Shown here: positions 16,945 through 26,681 of the stretch, in pieces
Layout: the number at the start of each line of letters is the position of its first letter
Numbering within the stretch: the first letter of the stretch is position 1
IMG/VR virus record: IMGVR_UViG_3300017763_000002
Coordinates: 62,001 to 126,000 of that record
Reading direction: 5' to 3' (one strand)
Source: a virus
DNA length: 64,000 nucleotides
Translations under genes and position numbers: made by a program
The notes under the pieces: model-generated
Database searches by the model: none
What the model was told of the DNA's origin: nothing
The model's input: only the letters and a program-made list of their open reading frames with translations

Positions 16945-19068
16945 ATGAGTTTATCTAATGTACAAGCTCAATTGGGTAATATTTTAGCGGCAATGCCGTT
17001 GAAATTGCAAAAGGTAGACGCTGCATTTTTAGATGATTCTACCCCTCCTTTTGAGGGCGCTGTTGTGTCCGATGAGCAAGGTCAGTTTTATATTGGAGAT
17101 TTTAATAGTAACGGAGATTTATTTTGGAAACCAATTAGAGATACAATTTCAATGTCAGAAAGCTCTACTTCGGAAGCTTTTGTAACTTATAATCTTCCTG
17201 TAGGTTTTGAATCTTCTACAATATCTTTTGGAAAAACTCTTACTGGGGACTTGGTTTCTGTTTTTGTACAAATAGAAACTCCTGTTGCAGCTAATATTTT
17301 ATTTTACGCGACAACAATAGCTAACATACAAAAAGATAAGTTTGATTTATTTATCAGTGACACGATAAGAACCACTGGTTTTAAATTACATGTATTTGCT
17401 AGAGCTTATGCTAATCCAGATTCTGATGGAGATGGAGTGCTTGATAATGAAGACGCTTTCCCTTATGATGCAAGCGAAACAATAGATACTGACTCAGATG
17501 GTATTGGAGATAATGCAGATGCGTTTCCTGATGACCCAACAGAAAGTCTTGATACTGATGGAGATGGAGTTGGAGATAATACGGATCCAGATGTAGATGG
17601 AGATGGAATACCTAACGAAAGCGATGCTGATTATTCAGTAACTCTATCTTCTACTTTTAGTGGAGTTTCTTTTGTTACTGAAGCTGTTGGGTCGGGCACA
17701 AATCTATTACAAGTAAATGACGTTTCTGGATTATCTCTTGGAGACACAATTATAATAGATGAAGGCACTGCTCAAGAAGAAGAAGCTGTTATCGCTGGAT
17801 TTGGATCTTTGGTATTATCTTCTCCATTAAACCAACCGCATAATATTGGCGCTACTATTAGGAAGAAAGATACTTTATCTTTAATATCTTTGCCAAGCGG
17901 TGTGATTTATAATTCAGATGGATCTAATATTATAAGTATATCTGTAGATGGAATAATATTTAATGCTGCCGACGGAGTCTATAGTAATTCTACTTATGCA
18001 CCTCATGACTTTAATGGAAATAGTGTGCCTTCGTCTTCTTTGATTCAAGGCTTTGATACTTCGTATCGAACTCCTGGGGGTTCGGTTTTAAATTTAACAT
18101 TCACAAGAATTAATGGTTATCTAGAAGTCCAATCTATGTCAGTAGGATGGTCTGATGTTGATGGTGATGGATATGGAGAGCATGCGGACGCTTTTCCTAA
18201 TGACGCAACAGAAAATGTTGATACTGACGGAGATGGAGTAGGTGATAATTCTGACGCTTTTCCGAATAATCCGTCTGAAAGTTCTGATTCTGATAGCGAC
18301 GGCGTCGGGGATAATGCCGATGATGCGCCTAATGATCCAGGGATACAAACTGACTCAGACGGAGATGGAATAGATGATTCTGTTGATCCTAGTTTTGTTG
18401 ATAGTGACGCTGATGGAGTTGTTGATGAACTGGATGACGCTCCTAATGATCCAGGGATACAAACTGACTCAGACGGAGATGGAATAGATGATTCTGTGGA
18501 TCCTAGTTTTGTGGACAGTGATGGTGATGGTGTTGTTGATGAATTAGATGCATTCCCTAATGACCCAGACGAAGACACAGACACAGACTCAGATGGCGTT
18601 GGCGATAATGCAGATGCGTTTCCTAATGACCCAGACGAAGATACAGACACAGACTCCGATGGCGTTGGAGATAATGCAGATGCGTTTCCTAATGACCCAG
18701 ACGAAGACACAGACACAGACTCAGATGGTGTTGGAGATAATGCTGATGACTTCCCTCAAGATGCATTAAGATCTTGGTCTGAAGTTGAATTCTCAGCGTT
18801 AGGTTCAGAAATATTATTATCTGCAAACGATTTATCTGCTTCTGTGGGTAGTGTTGGCGCAGAACTTTTATTATCTTCTTCTGTAGATGAATTAATGTTA
18901 TTTGGTTTTGATACTCAAGTTGGAGTTGAAAATGTAGGTCCTGATCCAGATGAATTTAATATTAGTTCAATAATTTCTCAAATTGATATTGGGGATATTT
19001 CTAGCGCAAGTAGTGACAGCACTACAATATCAAGCTTAAGTATCCAGATTGTTTTGGAGGAAGTGTAA
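16945..19068 (+). CDS. Surface protein with thrombospondin type 3 repeats
   Basis: 707 aa. A globular N-terminus (1-150) is followed by two blocks of Asp-rich DxDxDGxxDxxDxxP repeats, about 155-228 and 402-608. These are thrombospondin type 3-like calcium-binding repeats. Between them is a beta domain with VNDVSGLSLGDTIIIDEG. The last three units of the second block are nearly identical 22-residue copies (PNDPDEDTDTDSDGVGDNADAF). The short C-terminal region is Ser-rich. The repeats should be rigid only with calcium, as in sea water. Strong GGAGGAG upstream of the ATG. Confidence 0.75.
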   Translation: MSLSNVQAQLGNILAAMPLKLQKVDAAFLDDSTPPFEGAVVSDEQGQFYIGDFNSNGDLFWKPIRDTISMSESSTSEAFVTYNLPVGFESSTISFGKTLTGDLVSVFVQIETPVAANILFYATTIANIQKDKFDLFISDTIRTTGFKLHVFARAYANPDSDGDGVLDNEDAFPYDASETIDTDSDGIGDNADAFPDDPTESLDTDGDGVGDNTDPDVDGDGIPNESDADYSVTLSSTFSGVSFVTEAVGSGTNLLQVNDVSGLSLGDTIIIDEGTAQEEEAVIAGFGSLVLSSPLNQPHNIGATIRKKDTLSLISLPSGVIYNSDGSNIISISVDGIIFNAADGVYSNSTYAPHDFNGNSVPSSSLIQGFDTSYRTPGGSVLNLTFTRINGYLEVQSMSVGWSDVDGDGYGEHADAFPNDATENVDTDGDGVGDNSDAFPNNPSESSDSDSDGVGDNADDAPNDPGIQTDSDGDGIDDSVDPSFVDSDADGVVDELDDAPNDPGIQTDSDGDGIDDSVDPSFVDSDGDGVVDELDAFPNDPDEDTDTDSDGVGDNADAFPNDPDEDTDTDSDGVGDNADAFPNDPDEDTDTDSDGVGDNADDFPQDALRSWSEVEFSALGSEILLSANDLSASVGSVGAELLLSSSVDELMLFGFDTQVGVENVGPDPDEFNISSIISQIDIGDISSASSDSTTISSLSIQIVLEEV
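18310..18750. repeat. In-frame TSP3-coding DNA repeats
   Basis: Two copies of a 114-bp unit (DDAPNDPGIQTDSDGDG...) followed by three near-identical 66-bp units encoding PNDPDEDTDTDSDGVGDNADAF. Coding repeats, likely to vary in copy number. Confidence 0.85.
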
Positions 19069-19074
19069 AAAAAG

Positions 19075-19079
19075 GTGTA
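19075..19079 (+). promoter_or_regulatory. GTGTA-type element before the lectin-like gene
   Basis: AAAGGTGTAATAAAA in the 20-bp gap; GTGTA is 9 nt before the ATG at 19089. The AGGTG could alternatively serve as a distant Shine-Dalgarno. Confidence 0.4.
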
Positions 19080-19088
19080 ATAAAAAAT

Positions 19089-20378
19089 ATGGCAAGAAAA
19101 TTAAGAATTGGTTTTGATGGAGGTTTAGATGTTTACCCTAATCCTTATACTGATAGTTCCTTTTATGCCTGTGATGGTAGAAATGATCATTTTGACGCGA
19201 ATGGTGTTAGATATAATAATTACCACATCATGGGAAGATATCCTGTGAATACTTACACTAGACCAGGATGGTATTCTGGATCTAGGCATGCCTGGTATTA
19301 TGTTAACACATCAACCAATGGTGGCACTGTAAATTATGCAGGAGCAGGTAAGTGCGCTACTTGGTATAATGGTCAGAATTGTATACCCCGCTGGAATGTC
19401 AATGCTTTTGATCAAGGGTTTTTTGCTAGATACGATCAACGCACTGTAGGAGTTTATACTGATGAAAACGACGTTTCACCAAGCGGTGGGCTTGTTCTGT
19501 TTGTCGCTGGCGACGCAAGCGGAAATGTGGTTATCGCCTATATTGCAGCAGATTTAGAAGGAGGAGGCGACGTATTAAAAACTACTCCTGGATTTCAAAA
19601 TAAGAAAATTTTTATTGCGACTAGAAAAAGTGGAGAATTTAATCCCGATAGTACATCTGATAACATCTTGGAATCAGAGATCGTTGCCTCAAGCCCTAAT
19701 TTAAATATTCTTAAGAACGAATGGGCGGATGTAAAATTATCTATAAATAATTCTGGAGAAATTTATATTTCTTATCACGGCGTAGAAGTAGAATATGATT
19801 TGAAGCAGGAAGATTGGGTTACTGATGGATCTTTTAGTTCTTGGGATTGGTTGATGGCCCTAGGATCAAGTAGGCAGAATGATTATATTGATAATTTATC
19901 TATAAATGACGGATCTGGATCGAGTGATAATGGAATTCCAAACCGATCAAAAATGTATATTCTTAGCGATTCAATGTCTTACGAAGCAGGTCAGTCTTCT
20001 TTGGTTAGCGATAATGGTTTTGGTGCAATAGGAACAATTTTATCCGACGGACAAGACGACACTTATGTTACTGTCTCAAAGGGCGGTAGTATTGTGATGA
20101 AATTAAATAACTTGAATTTTTTACCAGCTGAAGGGCATGGGTTTTCTAATGCAAAAATAACAGGAATTGCTACTAAATTCTCTGGATTAAGAGCTGTAAA
20201 CTCGGGGCAAAAAATAAATTTAAAAATAAATAATATTTATTCTGGGACGGAAACTTCAGAAGTTAAATACCTTTCCCTTACTCAGGGGTACGAAATAATG
20301 CAGGATTATGTTTTTCCGCAAAATATAACAGACACATCTTCAGCTGTATTTGAATTAAAACTGGAGTACGAGTCTTAA
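19089..20378 (+). CDS. Lectin-like (ConA/LamG-type) virion surface protein
   Basis: 429 aa. The N-terminal half is rich in Tyr, Trp, Asn and Gly (YYVNTSTNGGTVNYAGAGK). Residues about 115-280 read as a jelly-roll: FFARYDQRTVGVYT, GLVLFVAGDASGNVVIAYI, WADVKLSINNSGEIYISYHG, ending with DWLMALGSSRQNDYIDNLSINDGSGSSDNG. This terminal motif matches laminin-G/ConA-like folds in phage and marine bacterial surface proteins. Paralogous to the first domain of the next gene (SVNDGSGSEDNG). Predicted role: carbohydrate binding. C-terminal about 130 residues form a separate beta domain. Confidence 0.6.
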   Translation: MARKLRIGFDGGLDVYPNPYTDSSFYACDGRNDHFDANGVRYNNYHIMGRYPVNTYTRPGWYSGSRHAWYYVNTSTNGGTVNYAGAGKCATWYNGQNCIPRWNVNAFDQGFFARYDQRTVGVYTDENDVSPSGGLVLFVAGDASGNVVIAYIAADLEGGGDVLKTTPGFQNKKIFIATRKSGEFNPDSTSDNILESEIVASSPNLNILKNEWADVKLSINNSGEIYISYHGVEVEYDLKQEDWVTDGSFSSWDWLMALGSSRQNDYIDNLSINDGSGSSDNGIPNRSKMYILSDSMSYEAGQSSLVSDNGFGAIGTILSDGQDDTYVTVSKGGSIVMKLNNLNFLPAEGHGFSNAKITGIATKFSGLRAVNSGQKINLKINNIYSGTETSEVKYLSLTQGYEIMQDYVFPQNITDTSSAVFELKLEYES

Positions 20379-20379
20379 A

Positions 20380-23300
20380 ATGGCTAAGAAGTGCAGGTTT
20401 GGTTTTTTTATAAATCCAGAAAATGGCTACCCTCGTATGACTGACAATACGTTAATCACTAGTTATCAATTAAATAATTATTCTGGGGGTATATTAAATG
20501 GAAAATACACATCTTCTGAAATTACCGCAGTCACAACACTAGATACGCACGGAGCCTCAAATTATTTTTGGAAAGAAAATCAAGAAAGTAATTGGGTTGA
20601 GGAGGGTGACGAAAATACGAATTATTTAATTGGTGGAAATGGTGATAGTGCTGGCTATAATTGGAATCCATCAAGAATTAATCTTTTGGCGCACGCATCA
20701 GATGACGGGTTGCCTGTTGGCGCTGTTAATCCGCAGCCTCAAGTTTATCAATCTACAGGATCTTCATTTTACGGAGCTGAAGGTTCCGGCAAAAGAACAA
20801 TAATTGGAGTTGATTTAAATAAAATTTCCGATGGTTTTTATGCTAATTTTTGGATGAGTTTCGCTAGAAATACTGTAGTTGATAGAAATACATATTCAAT
20901 TAAAGACGTAGTTAAATTTAAGCTTAATGATAAGTATTATTCTGTTCACATAGACATAACTGATAATGAATTAAGGATATTAAATCATACAGATAAATTA
21001 ATTCTATCATCTTCACCTTTTCAGCCTACCGATAATACTTATAATTGGCATAATTTTGATTTGAGAATTAGTTCAACATGTAAAATTGAATGTTCTTATA
21101 AAAATGCATATGTTAGTTGTCAATTATCAAATTTATCTTTTGAGCAAATGCAGGAGTTATATACTTTTCCTGGTGCGGTTCATGCGGCTTCTCATTTAAT
21201 GAGTACAAACTGGTCTGTTAATGATGGATCTGGTAGTGAAGATAATGGGCCAGCGAAACCTTTTATTGCTGTGCCTTATCATTATCATAAAAAAATTGAC
21301 AACATGAGTAATTTTGAATTAGCAAGTTACCCTGGAGCTAAAGCGTGGGCTACGTGGGGTGGCGCTTATGAATATAGAGCTAGAAATGTCGGGGCGGAGG
21401 GTAACAAATATAGATGCCAAGTAAAGGTTAATACTGCTAATACTGAAGATTTTGAATGGTTGATTATCGATCAGGATGGTCAGGTTTTTATAACATTACA
21501 TTGCAAAAATCATCCAAATACTTATACTCGAGCAGAGATAAGAGAATTTTATAATAATACCCCTGGTAACCCTTATACCATGATACCTTATGATGATGAT
21601 AATTGGGCCTATCCAGCTGAAGCAGCTGGTATATCTACTTGGGGGTGGGGTTCATTATCGGGAGGTATAGACGCTGGAATCGATCCTGCGTTATCAATGA
21701 AAACTATTAAGTCTAAAATAGAATCCGAAACAGGAGAAATCAACTTATCTTTATCAAGTTTAGATAAAATGTATTGGGGGCATGCCGACACTTCTATAGT
21801 GATGAGTGATTTTAATAATGTTGAAGCTTTTAATGTAATTGTTAATGGTTTAAAAACTGAAGTGCTAACTTCTGCTAAAATTAATGCGGTTCTTTTTGAT
21901 GATGATTCTAATTCATCAGTATCAGAAGATTTTACTTTTGTAGGATTAAGTGATGTTAGTAATTTATTTTCTATTTATAAGCCGCAAGTAACAAAAAGCA
22001 AATTTAATTCTGGGTTGGCAAAACTTAGATTAAATCTTCATCGAGGCGATCCCTTACTTATATATGATGCTGATGGAGACGGAATAGAAGATTCTCAAGA
22101 TCCAAGCTTTATGGATGCCGATGGAGATGGTGTTGTTGATGAATTGGATGCACTTCCTAATGACCCCAATGAGTCTGTAGATTCTGACGGAGATGGAGTA
22201 GGGGATAATTCAGATTCTCAGCCAAATAACCCAGGAGTTTCTACTCCTCCTGCGCATTTTGTTTATGGAGATGATGGATCTAATGGGATTGGATATTATT
22301 ATCCTGTATATTTAACAACAAATGGTCTTGGGCCTTACCATTCTCATGTAATTAACGGACAAACCGTTTACATGGAAGACGCTAACGCAAATCACGCGCA
22401 AGCAAGTTTATCTGGAAGTTATACAATTTTACCAGGCACAACAGTTCCTGATGCAGACGGAGATGGTGTTCCTGATGATTTAGACGCGTTTCCTAACGAC
22501 GCTTCTTTAAGTGCTAAACAAAATTACTCTTTAACTTGGAACCAATCGTCTGGATCATTGAACACTTCTGCAGGAACTCATGCTTTGGTTGCAACTAACG
22601 AATCAAATAGTGAACCTATCGTTTGGAATATAACCAGTGGAAGCGGTGCCTACGTAGGCGTAGATGGTAATGGTAATCCAGCTTTAATACTAACAGGTAA
22701 TGGTAGCGTATCAGTTTCTCCAAGTATAGCGGGTACTTCAGAATACAATGAGCTAGCCGCAGGTGTTGTAGTTAAAGATTTTCACATATTAGATAATACT
22801 ACGGACACTGATGGAGATGGAGTTGCTGATTTTTATGATTCGTATCCAAATGCGTCTTCTGTTTTAGATAGTGACGGTGATGGATTAACTGATGAAGAAG
22901 AGGCCTCTATAGGCAGTGATCCTAATAATACTGATTCCGACGGAGACGGACTAGATGATTACGAAGAAGAAATGGGTTGGGGAATAGATCCTAATAACCC
23001 AGATACAGACGGTGATGGAATTGGCGATTATGAAGAAGCTACTGGAAATACAGACCCTGGAGACGCTGATACTGATGGAGACGGCGTGCAGGACGGGGTT
23101 GACGCTTTTCCGCTCGACGATAGTGAAGACACTGATACTGACGGAGATGGTACTGGAGACAATGCTGATGGCGCCCCAAATGATCCATCTAGCACTACTG
23201 CTGCAGTATTTGACGAATCATCTATAACTAGCCCAGATTTTGCCGCACTAACTGGGTCCAGAGCGGGCTGGGATTACGAAATTGTAGACCAAGCAGGCGC

Positions 23301-24435
23301 TACCCTTACATGGGACGCTGTTCCTGGCGCAACCGAATACAGTGTCACCTTAAACAGGTACAGTTACAGTGACCAAGCTGGAAATTCTACTATGATAGAT
23401 TCAGTTGTATACGATAAGGATAATGGTTATGTTTCCTACGGAGACTCTAATAACTCTACATATAGTTTTACATTACCTACGGAAACAGAAAGCACTGGCT
23501 ACATCATTAGGGTTAACCCTATAGGAAGTTCTTTTGCGCAAGTTAGGCTAGATGTTGTTTTTGTATTGTCTGCGCCTGTATCTGCAACACCCGCGCAATA
23601 TCAACAAGCAGAATCTTTGCTTCAGGGTAATCAAACAGAACCTTTAATTGTGGCTTTAGAGATAGTTCAATCTGAAAACTTTTTCGGCTCTCCAACAAAT
23701 GGTGTTCAAGCTAAGTTGCTTGATACTAGAAATTTTACTGACGTTTCTTTTAAAATCAATTTCGGAGATACAGGAGGAAGTAACGCCGCGATAACTGGCT
23801 GGGTAAGTGCTGAAGGAGAGGCGTCAGCAGACGGGGATGTGAACCCTTTAAGTGGGAATACAGTAAATCAATTTACTAAGGAGGGCTCATTGTATACATT
23901 TACTCTTCCGTTGAGCGGCAATCATTCTGGGGTTAAAGGGTTCTCGGCGCGTGCTTTTGAAAATGGGGTTACAGTTGGTGATGAGACGAGTAGGAGTGAT
24001 TTTGCTCCTGAATTAAATATAGATTCAATAGGAAATTCTTGGGAAATCTCAGAATACCACCCGAATGAAGTAAGAATAACTAGTTATTATAGTCCGTATT
24101 CTTGGAATTTTGCAAGCAACACTCAAAATGCTAGTGTGTTGTATGGAACTCTTAATGGCTCTAGTGGATATGGTCACTATTATGGTAATCATTTTAATAT
24201 AGCGTTGAGTGTAGAAACCGAATTTAAATTTGTAAACCAAACAAGTACTAATTTTTATGTTTATAGACCTAATGGAAACCATTTGTTTAGCGTAGAAGCT
24301 GGAGGAGAAACACTGATAACTTTAAATCAAGTAAGAGATTATAACGGTAGCGAGAGTGATGGATACGCTTGGTCTAGAGATAGTAATATAATGAGCGGTA
24401 GTACTGGTACCGAAGGCTTTATATACGTAGGTTAA
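20380..24435 (+). CDS. Giant lectin-like and TSP3-repeat adhesin
   Basis: 1351 aa. Residues 1-300 repeat the ConA-like domain of the preceding protein (HASHLMSTNWSVNDGSGSEDNG). A second, related domain fills 300-560. TSP3-type calcium repeats occur at about 564-620, 690-705 and 807-937 (DTDGDGVADFYDS, DSDGDGLTDEEEAS), separated by Ig-like segments (SVSPSIAGTSEYNELAAGVVV). The C-terminal 400 residues comprise two or three beta domains of unknown type. Probably a long extended adhesin stiffened by calcium. It ends head-to-head with the minus-strand gene at 24436 with no intergenic base. Confidence 0.65.
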   Translation: MAKKCRFGFFINPENGYPRMTDNTLITSYQLNNYSGGILNGKYTSSEITAVTTLDTHGASNYFWKENQESNWVEEGDENTNYLIGGNGDSAGYNWNPSRINLLAHASDDGLPVGAVNPQPQVYQSTGSSFYGAEGSGKRTIIGVDLNKISDGFYANFWMSFARNTVVDRNTYSIKDVVKFKLNDKYYSVHIDITDNELRILNHTDKLILSSSPFQPTDNTYNWHNFDLRISSTCKIECSYKNAYVSCQLSNLSFEQMQELYTFPGAVHAASHLMSTNWSVNDGSGSEDNGPAKPFIAVPYHYHKKIDNMSNFELASYPGAKAWATWGGAYEYRARNVGAEGNKYRCQVKVNTANTEDFEWLIIDQDGQVFITLHCKNHPNTYTRAEIREFYNNTPGNPYTMIPYDDDNWAYPAEAAGISTWGWGSLSGGIDAGIDPALSMKTIKSKIESETGEINLSLSSLDKMYWGHADTSIVMSDFNNVEAFNVIVNGLKTEVLTSAKINAVLFDDDSNSSVSEDFTFVGLSDVSNLFSIYKPQVTKSKFNSGLAKLRLNLHRGDPLLIYDADGDGIEDSQDPSFMDADGDGVVDELDALPNDPNESVDSDGDGVGDNSDSQPNNPGVSTPPAHFVYGDDGSNGIGYYYPVYLTTNGLGPYHSHVINGQTVYMEDANANHAQASLSGSYTILPGTTVPDADGDGVPDDLDAFPNDASLSAKQNYSLTWNQSSGSLNTSAGTHALVATNESNSEPIVWNITSGSGAYVGVDGNGNPALILTGNGSVSVSPSIAGTSEYNELAAGVVVKDFHILDNTTDTDGDGVADFYDSYPNASSVLDSDGDGLTDEEEASIGSDPNNTDSDGDGLDDYEEEMGWGIDPNNPDTDGDGIGDYEEATGNTDPGDADTDGDGVQDGVDAFPLDDSEDTDTDGDGTGDNADGAPNDPSSTTAAVFDESSITSPDFAALTGSRAGWDYEIVDQAGATLTWDAVPGATEYSVTLNRYSYSDQAGNSTMIDSVVYDKDNGYVSYGDSNNSTYSFTLPTETESTGYIIRVNPIGSSFAQVRLDVVFVLSAPVSATPAQYQQAESLLQGNQTEPLIVALEIVQSENFFGSPTNGVQAKLLDTRNFTDVSFKINFGDTGGSNAAITGWVSAEGEASADGDVNPLSGNTVNQFTKEGSLYTFTLPLSGNHSGVKGFSARAFENGVTVGDETSRSDFAPELNIDSIGNSWEISEYHPNEVRITSYYSPYSWNFASNTQNASVLYGTLNGSSGYGHYYGNHFNIALSVETEFKFVNQTSTNFYVYRPNGNHLFSVEAGGETLITLNQVRDYNGSESDGYAWSRDSNIMSGSTGTEGFIYVG

Positions 24436-24443
24436 TTAACCTA
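24428..24443. repeat. 16-bp perfect palindrome at convergent stops
   Basis: TAGGTTAATTAACCTA, centred on the boundary between two convergent TAA stops (24433-24435 plus, 24436-24438 minus). Both genes end in Gly-stop (GGT TAA), which largely generates the symmetry. Confidence 0.85.
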
Positions 24444-25956
24444 ATATTATTGCCCATTTTTTTGCTAACTGCGCAGCTTGAGTGTAAGTTACGCTTCCTG
24501 TGCCTATTGAATTGTCTATTTTTTGGTCCAATATTCCACTGGCGTTTTGCAAGTTAGTATTTGTACTTATAATTTGTTGTTCGAAATCTGTTCTATTAGA
24601 TTGAACATTCGCACTAACGTCATCTATCTGCTGCTCAAGGTCAGACCTAAGAATTGCATCAGCGTTTTCTAAGTCTGTTCGAAGTATACCGCTGGCAGAC
24701 TGCATGTCTGTGTTAACGTTGTCTATCTGTTGCTCAAGGTCAGACCTAAGAATTGCATCAGCGTTTTCTAAGTCTGTTCTAAGTATACCGCTAGCAGACT
24801 GCATGTCTGTGTTAACGTTATCTATCTGTTGCTCAAGGTCAGACCTAAGAATTGCATCAGCGTTTTCTAAGTCTGTTCTAAGTATACCGCTGGCAGACTG
24901 TATGTCTGTGTTAACGTTGTCTATCTGTTGCTCAAGGTCAGACCTAAGAATTGCATCAGCGTTTTCTAAGTCTGTTCGAAGTATACCGCTAGCAGACTGC
25001 ATGTATGTGTTAACGTTATCTATCTGTTGCTCAAGGTCAGACCTAAGAATTGCATCAGCGTTTTCTAAGTCTGTTCGAAGTATACCGCTAGCAGACTGCA
25101 TGTCTGTGTTAACGTTATCTATCTGTTGCTCAAGGTCAGACCTAAGAATTGCATCAGCGTTTTCTAAGTCTGTTCTTAGAGCGATCCTTGCAGATGTAGA
25201 ATCGTATTCTAAATCATCAATTTGTTCTTCTAAATCAAATCTTAAAATTCCACTAGTATTTTTTAAAGAACTTTGTAAAGTAGATATTTCATTATTTAAA
25301 TCGCTTCTTAATATCCCACTTGCAATAATTAATGAATCACTTAAGGAGTCAATTTCATCTGATAATATTCCGCTAGCATTAGTGAGTAATGAATTTAAAT
25401 AATTATCTGCGTCAATTCTTTCTTGTATTTCTATATCTATTTCGCCTTGTAAATAATTAACATCTGATATTCTATTTTGAGTTTCAGTGTCTAAATCTGT
25501 TCTTAATATACCGCTAGCTTTAAAAAGTTCAAAATGTAAATCATTAACATCATTGATTCTTTCTCGTTCTTCATTTTTTATGGCATTATCAAGATTAATT
25601 AATTCAGCATCTATTCTGTTGATTTCTGGATCTAAATCTCCAGATAACATAATTGGTATATTCTCTGCGGAAGGTCTAGTTTTAAAATAACCACTAGCAA
25701 TGACTGCACTATCAAAATCTAATGAGGACCCATGTATGTCTAATAAATGACCGCTTTCTATTATTGCCTGCTTGTAGTTTAAGTGGCTGCCAGATATATT
25801 ATCTAAATCTTTATTTAATACTACAGGCTCGCCTCCTACATTGGCTCTACCTAATAAGTCATCCAGCATTAAAGTCGGCGCAAAAGGATTATTACCTATC
25901 TGGATTACGCCGGGAGATATTTCCCTTATTAACTCTTTGTGTTTTTTAATTATCAT
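24436..25956 (-). CDS. Coiled-coil fibre protein with 33-residue repeats
   Basis: 506 aa, nearly all coiled coil. The middle and C-terminal part holds six near-identical 33-residue units with core ENADAILRSDLEQQID followed by NVNTDMQSASGILRTDL. Thirty-three is three hendecads, a period typical of long trimeric coiled coils. The N-terminal 120 residues (ISPGVIQIGNNPFAPTLML) may anchor to the virion. The start overlaps the preceding stop as ATGA. With the next two genes it forms a unit sharing SGI-type motifs, probably parts of one fibre or tail structure. Confidence 0.7.
   Translation of the reverse strand: MIIKKHKELIREISPGVIQIGNNPFAPTLMLDDLLGRANVGGEPVVLNKDLDNISGSHLNYKQAIIESGHLLDIHGSSLDFDSAVIASGYFKTRPSAENIPIMLSGDLDPEINRIDAELINLDNAIKNEERERINDVNDLHFELFKASGILRTDLDTETQNRISDVNYLQGEIDIEIQERIDADNYLNSLLTNASGILSDEIDSLSDSLIIASGILRSDLNNEISTLQSSLKNTSGILRFDLEEQIDDLEYDSTSARIALRTDLENADAILRSDLEQQIDNVNTDMQSASGILRTDLENADAILRSDLEQQIDNVNTYMQSASGILRTDLENADAILRSDLEQQIDNVNTDIQSASGILRTDLENADAILRSDLEQQIDNVNTDMQSASGILRTDLENADAILRSDLEQQIDNVNTDMQSASGILRTDLENADAILRSDLEQQIDDVSANVQSNRTDFEQQIISTNTNLQNASGILDQKIDNSIGTGSVTYTQAAQLAKKWAIILG
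24600..25200. repeat. 99-bp in-frame tandem repeats
   Basis: Six copies of a 99-bp unit with only scattered single-base differences, all in frame and encoding the 33-residue coiled-coil repeat. Confidence 0.9.
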
Positions 25957-26681
25957 TCGGAGTTCATCTTTCCTTCAACAACATACTTGACGGTGTATCC
26001 AGAAATTGTATGATCTCTTTTGAATGATAAGATATTATCTCTTTCAATATCTGAAAAACCCATTGAAAATCCATCTTCAATAAAAACGTAATCAGGTTGA
26101 TCATCCATTCTGAATTTTAATTTATATAATGTATCGTTGATAATAAAAACGTCTGAACTTGGGTTTTCATCATGACCGTAAGCATCAAAGTAACCAAAAC
26201 TATCTCCAGAGTACTGATCTAACCTTATTGCAAATTTTTGATCTGTGTCAAAATTAAATATTCTTTCGCTGCAATGTAGTTCGTCTATATCTTCTTGTAG
26301 TATAAAGAATTGTTCTTTTTCTTTTAGAGCTGTTGTTGGATTAAATACTGTTTCACATTCATCTGGTAAAGAAAATAGTTCGTCGGTTGTTTCTAATATT
26401 AATATATCTTCGTCAATTTTTTGATTAAAGATTTTTGTTCTTTCTGATCTTGCTTGAAGACCGCTAATATTAAACTTTATTTTTTCTAAATCTTGATTGA
26501 TTTCATTAAAATTATTATTATCATTTTGTATTAAAATACTATTTTCTTCAGAGATTTTATCTAGTAAGGTTGAATTTAAATTTTCGTTTTGAGTATACAA
26601 ACTACCAAGAGAACTCATTACAGAATTTTGGTAATCTATTTGCTCTCGACTTTGACTGCTTCTGAAATTAGATATATTCAT
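25953..26681 (-). CDS. Virion-associated coiled-coil protein
   Basis: 242 aa from the ATG at 26681, which overlaps the upstream stop as ATGA and has AGGGG 10 nt before it. An in-frame ATG 33 nt earlier would need a longer overlap. The N-terminal about 100 residues are coiled coil. The C-terminal beta part (RLDQYSGDSFGYFDAYG, DYVFIEDGFSMGFSDIERDN, YTVKYVVEGKMNSE) parallels the C-terminal middle of the upstream protein (RFEDYKGNTDGYQS, GFEVRYSIERM), so the two look like paralogues of one structural domain. Function in the virion unknown. Confidence 0.6.
   Translation of the reverse strand: MNISNFRSSQSREQIDYQNSVMSSLGSLYTQNENLNSTLLDKISEENSILIQNDNNNFNEINQDLEKIKFNISGLQARSERTKIFNQKIDEDILILETTDELFSLPDECETVFNPTTALKEKEQFFILQEDIDELHCSERIFNFDTDQKFAIRLDQYSGDSFGYFDAYGHDENPSSDVFIINDTLYKLKFRMDDQPDYVFIEDGFSMGFSDIERDNILSFKRDHTISGYTVKYVVEGKMNSE

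Noticed and set aside
18117-18716. Minus-strand Ser-rich frame in the TSP3 gene
   Set aside because: Opposite strand of Asp-rich repeats, giving poly-Ser; no start signal.
24600-25200. CRISPR-like or satellite repeat array
   Set aside because: 99-bp units are fully coding and in frame as part of a coiled-coil protein.
24704-25402. Plus-strand 232-residue frame opposite the 99-bp repeats
   Set aside because: Antisense of an in-frame repeat; its translation is a Cys/Ser-rich repeat with no ribosome site.
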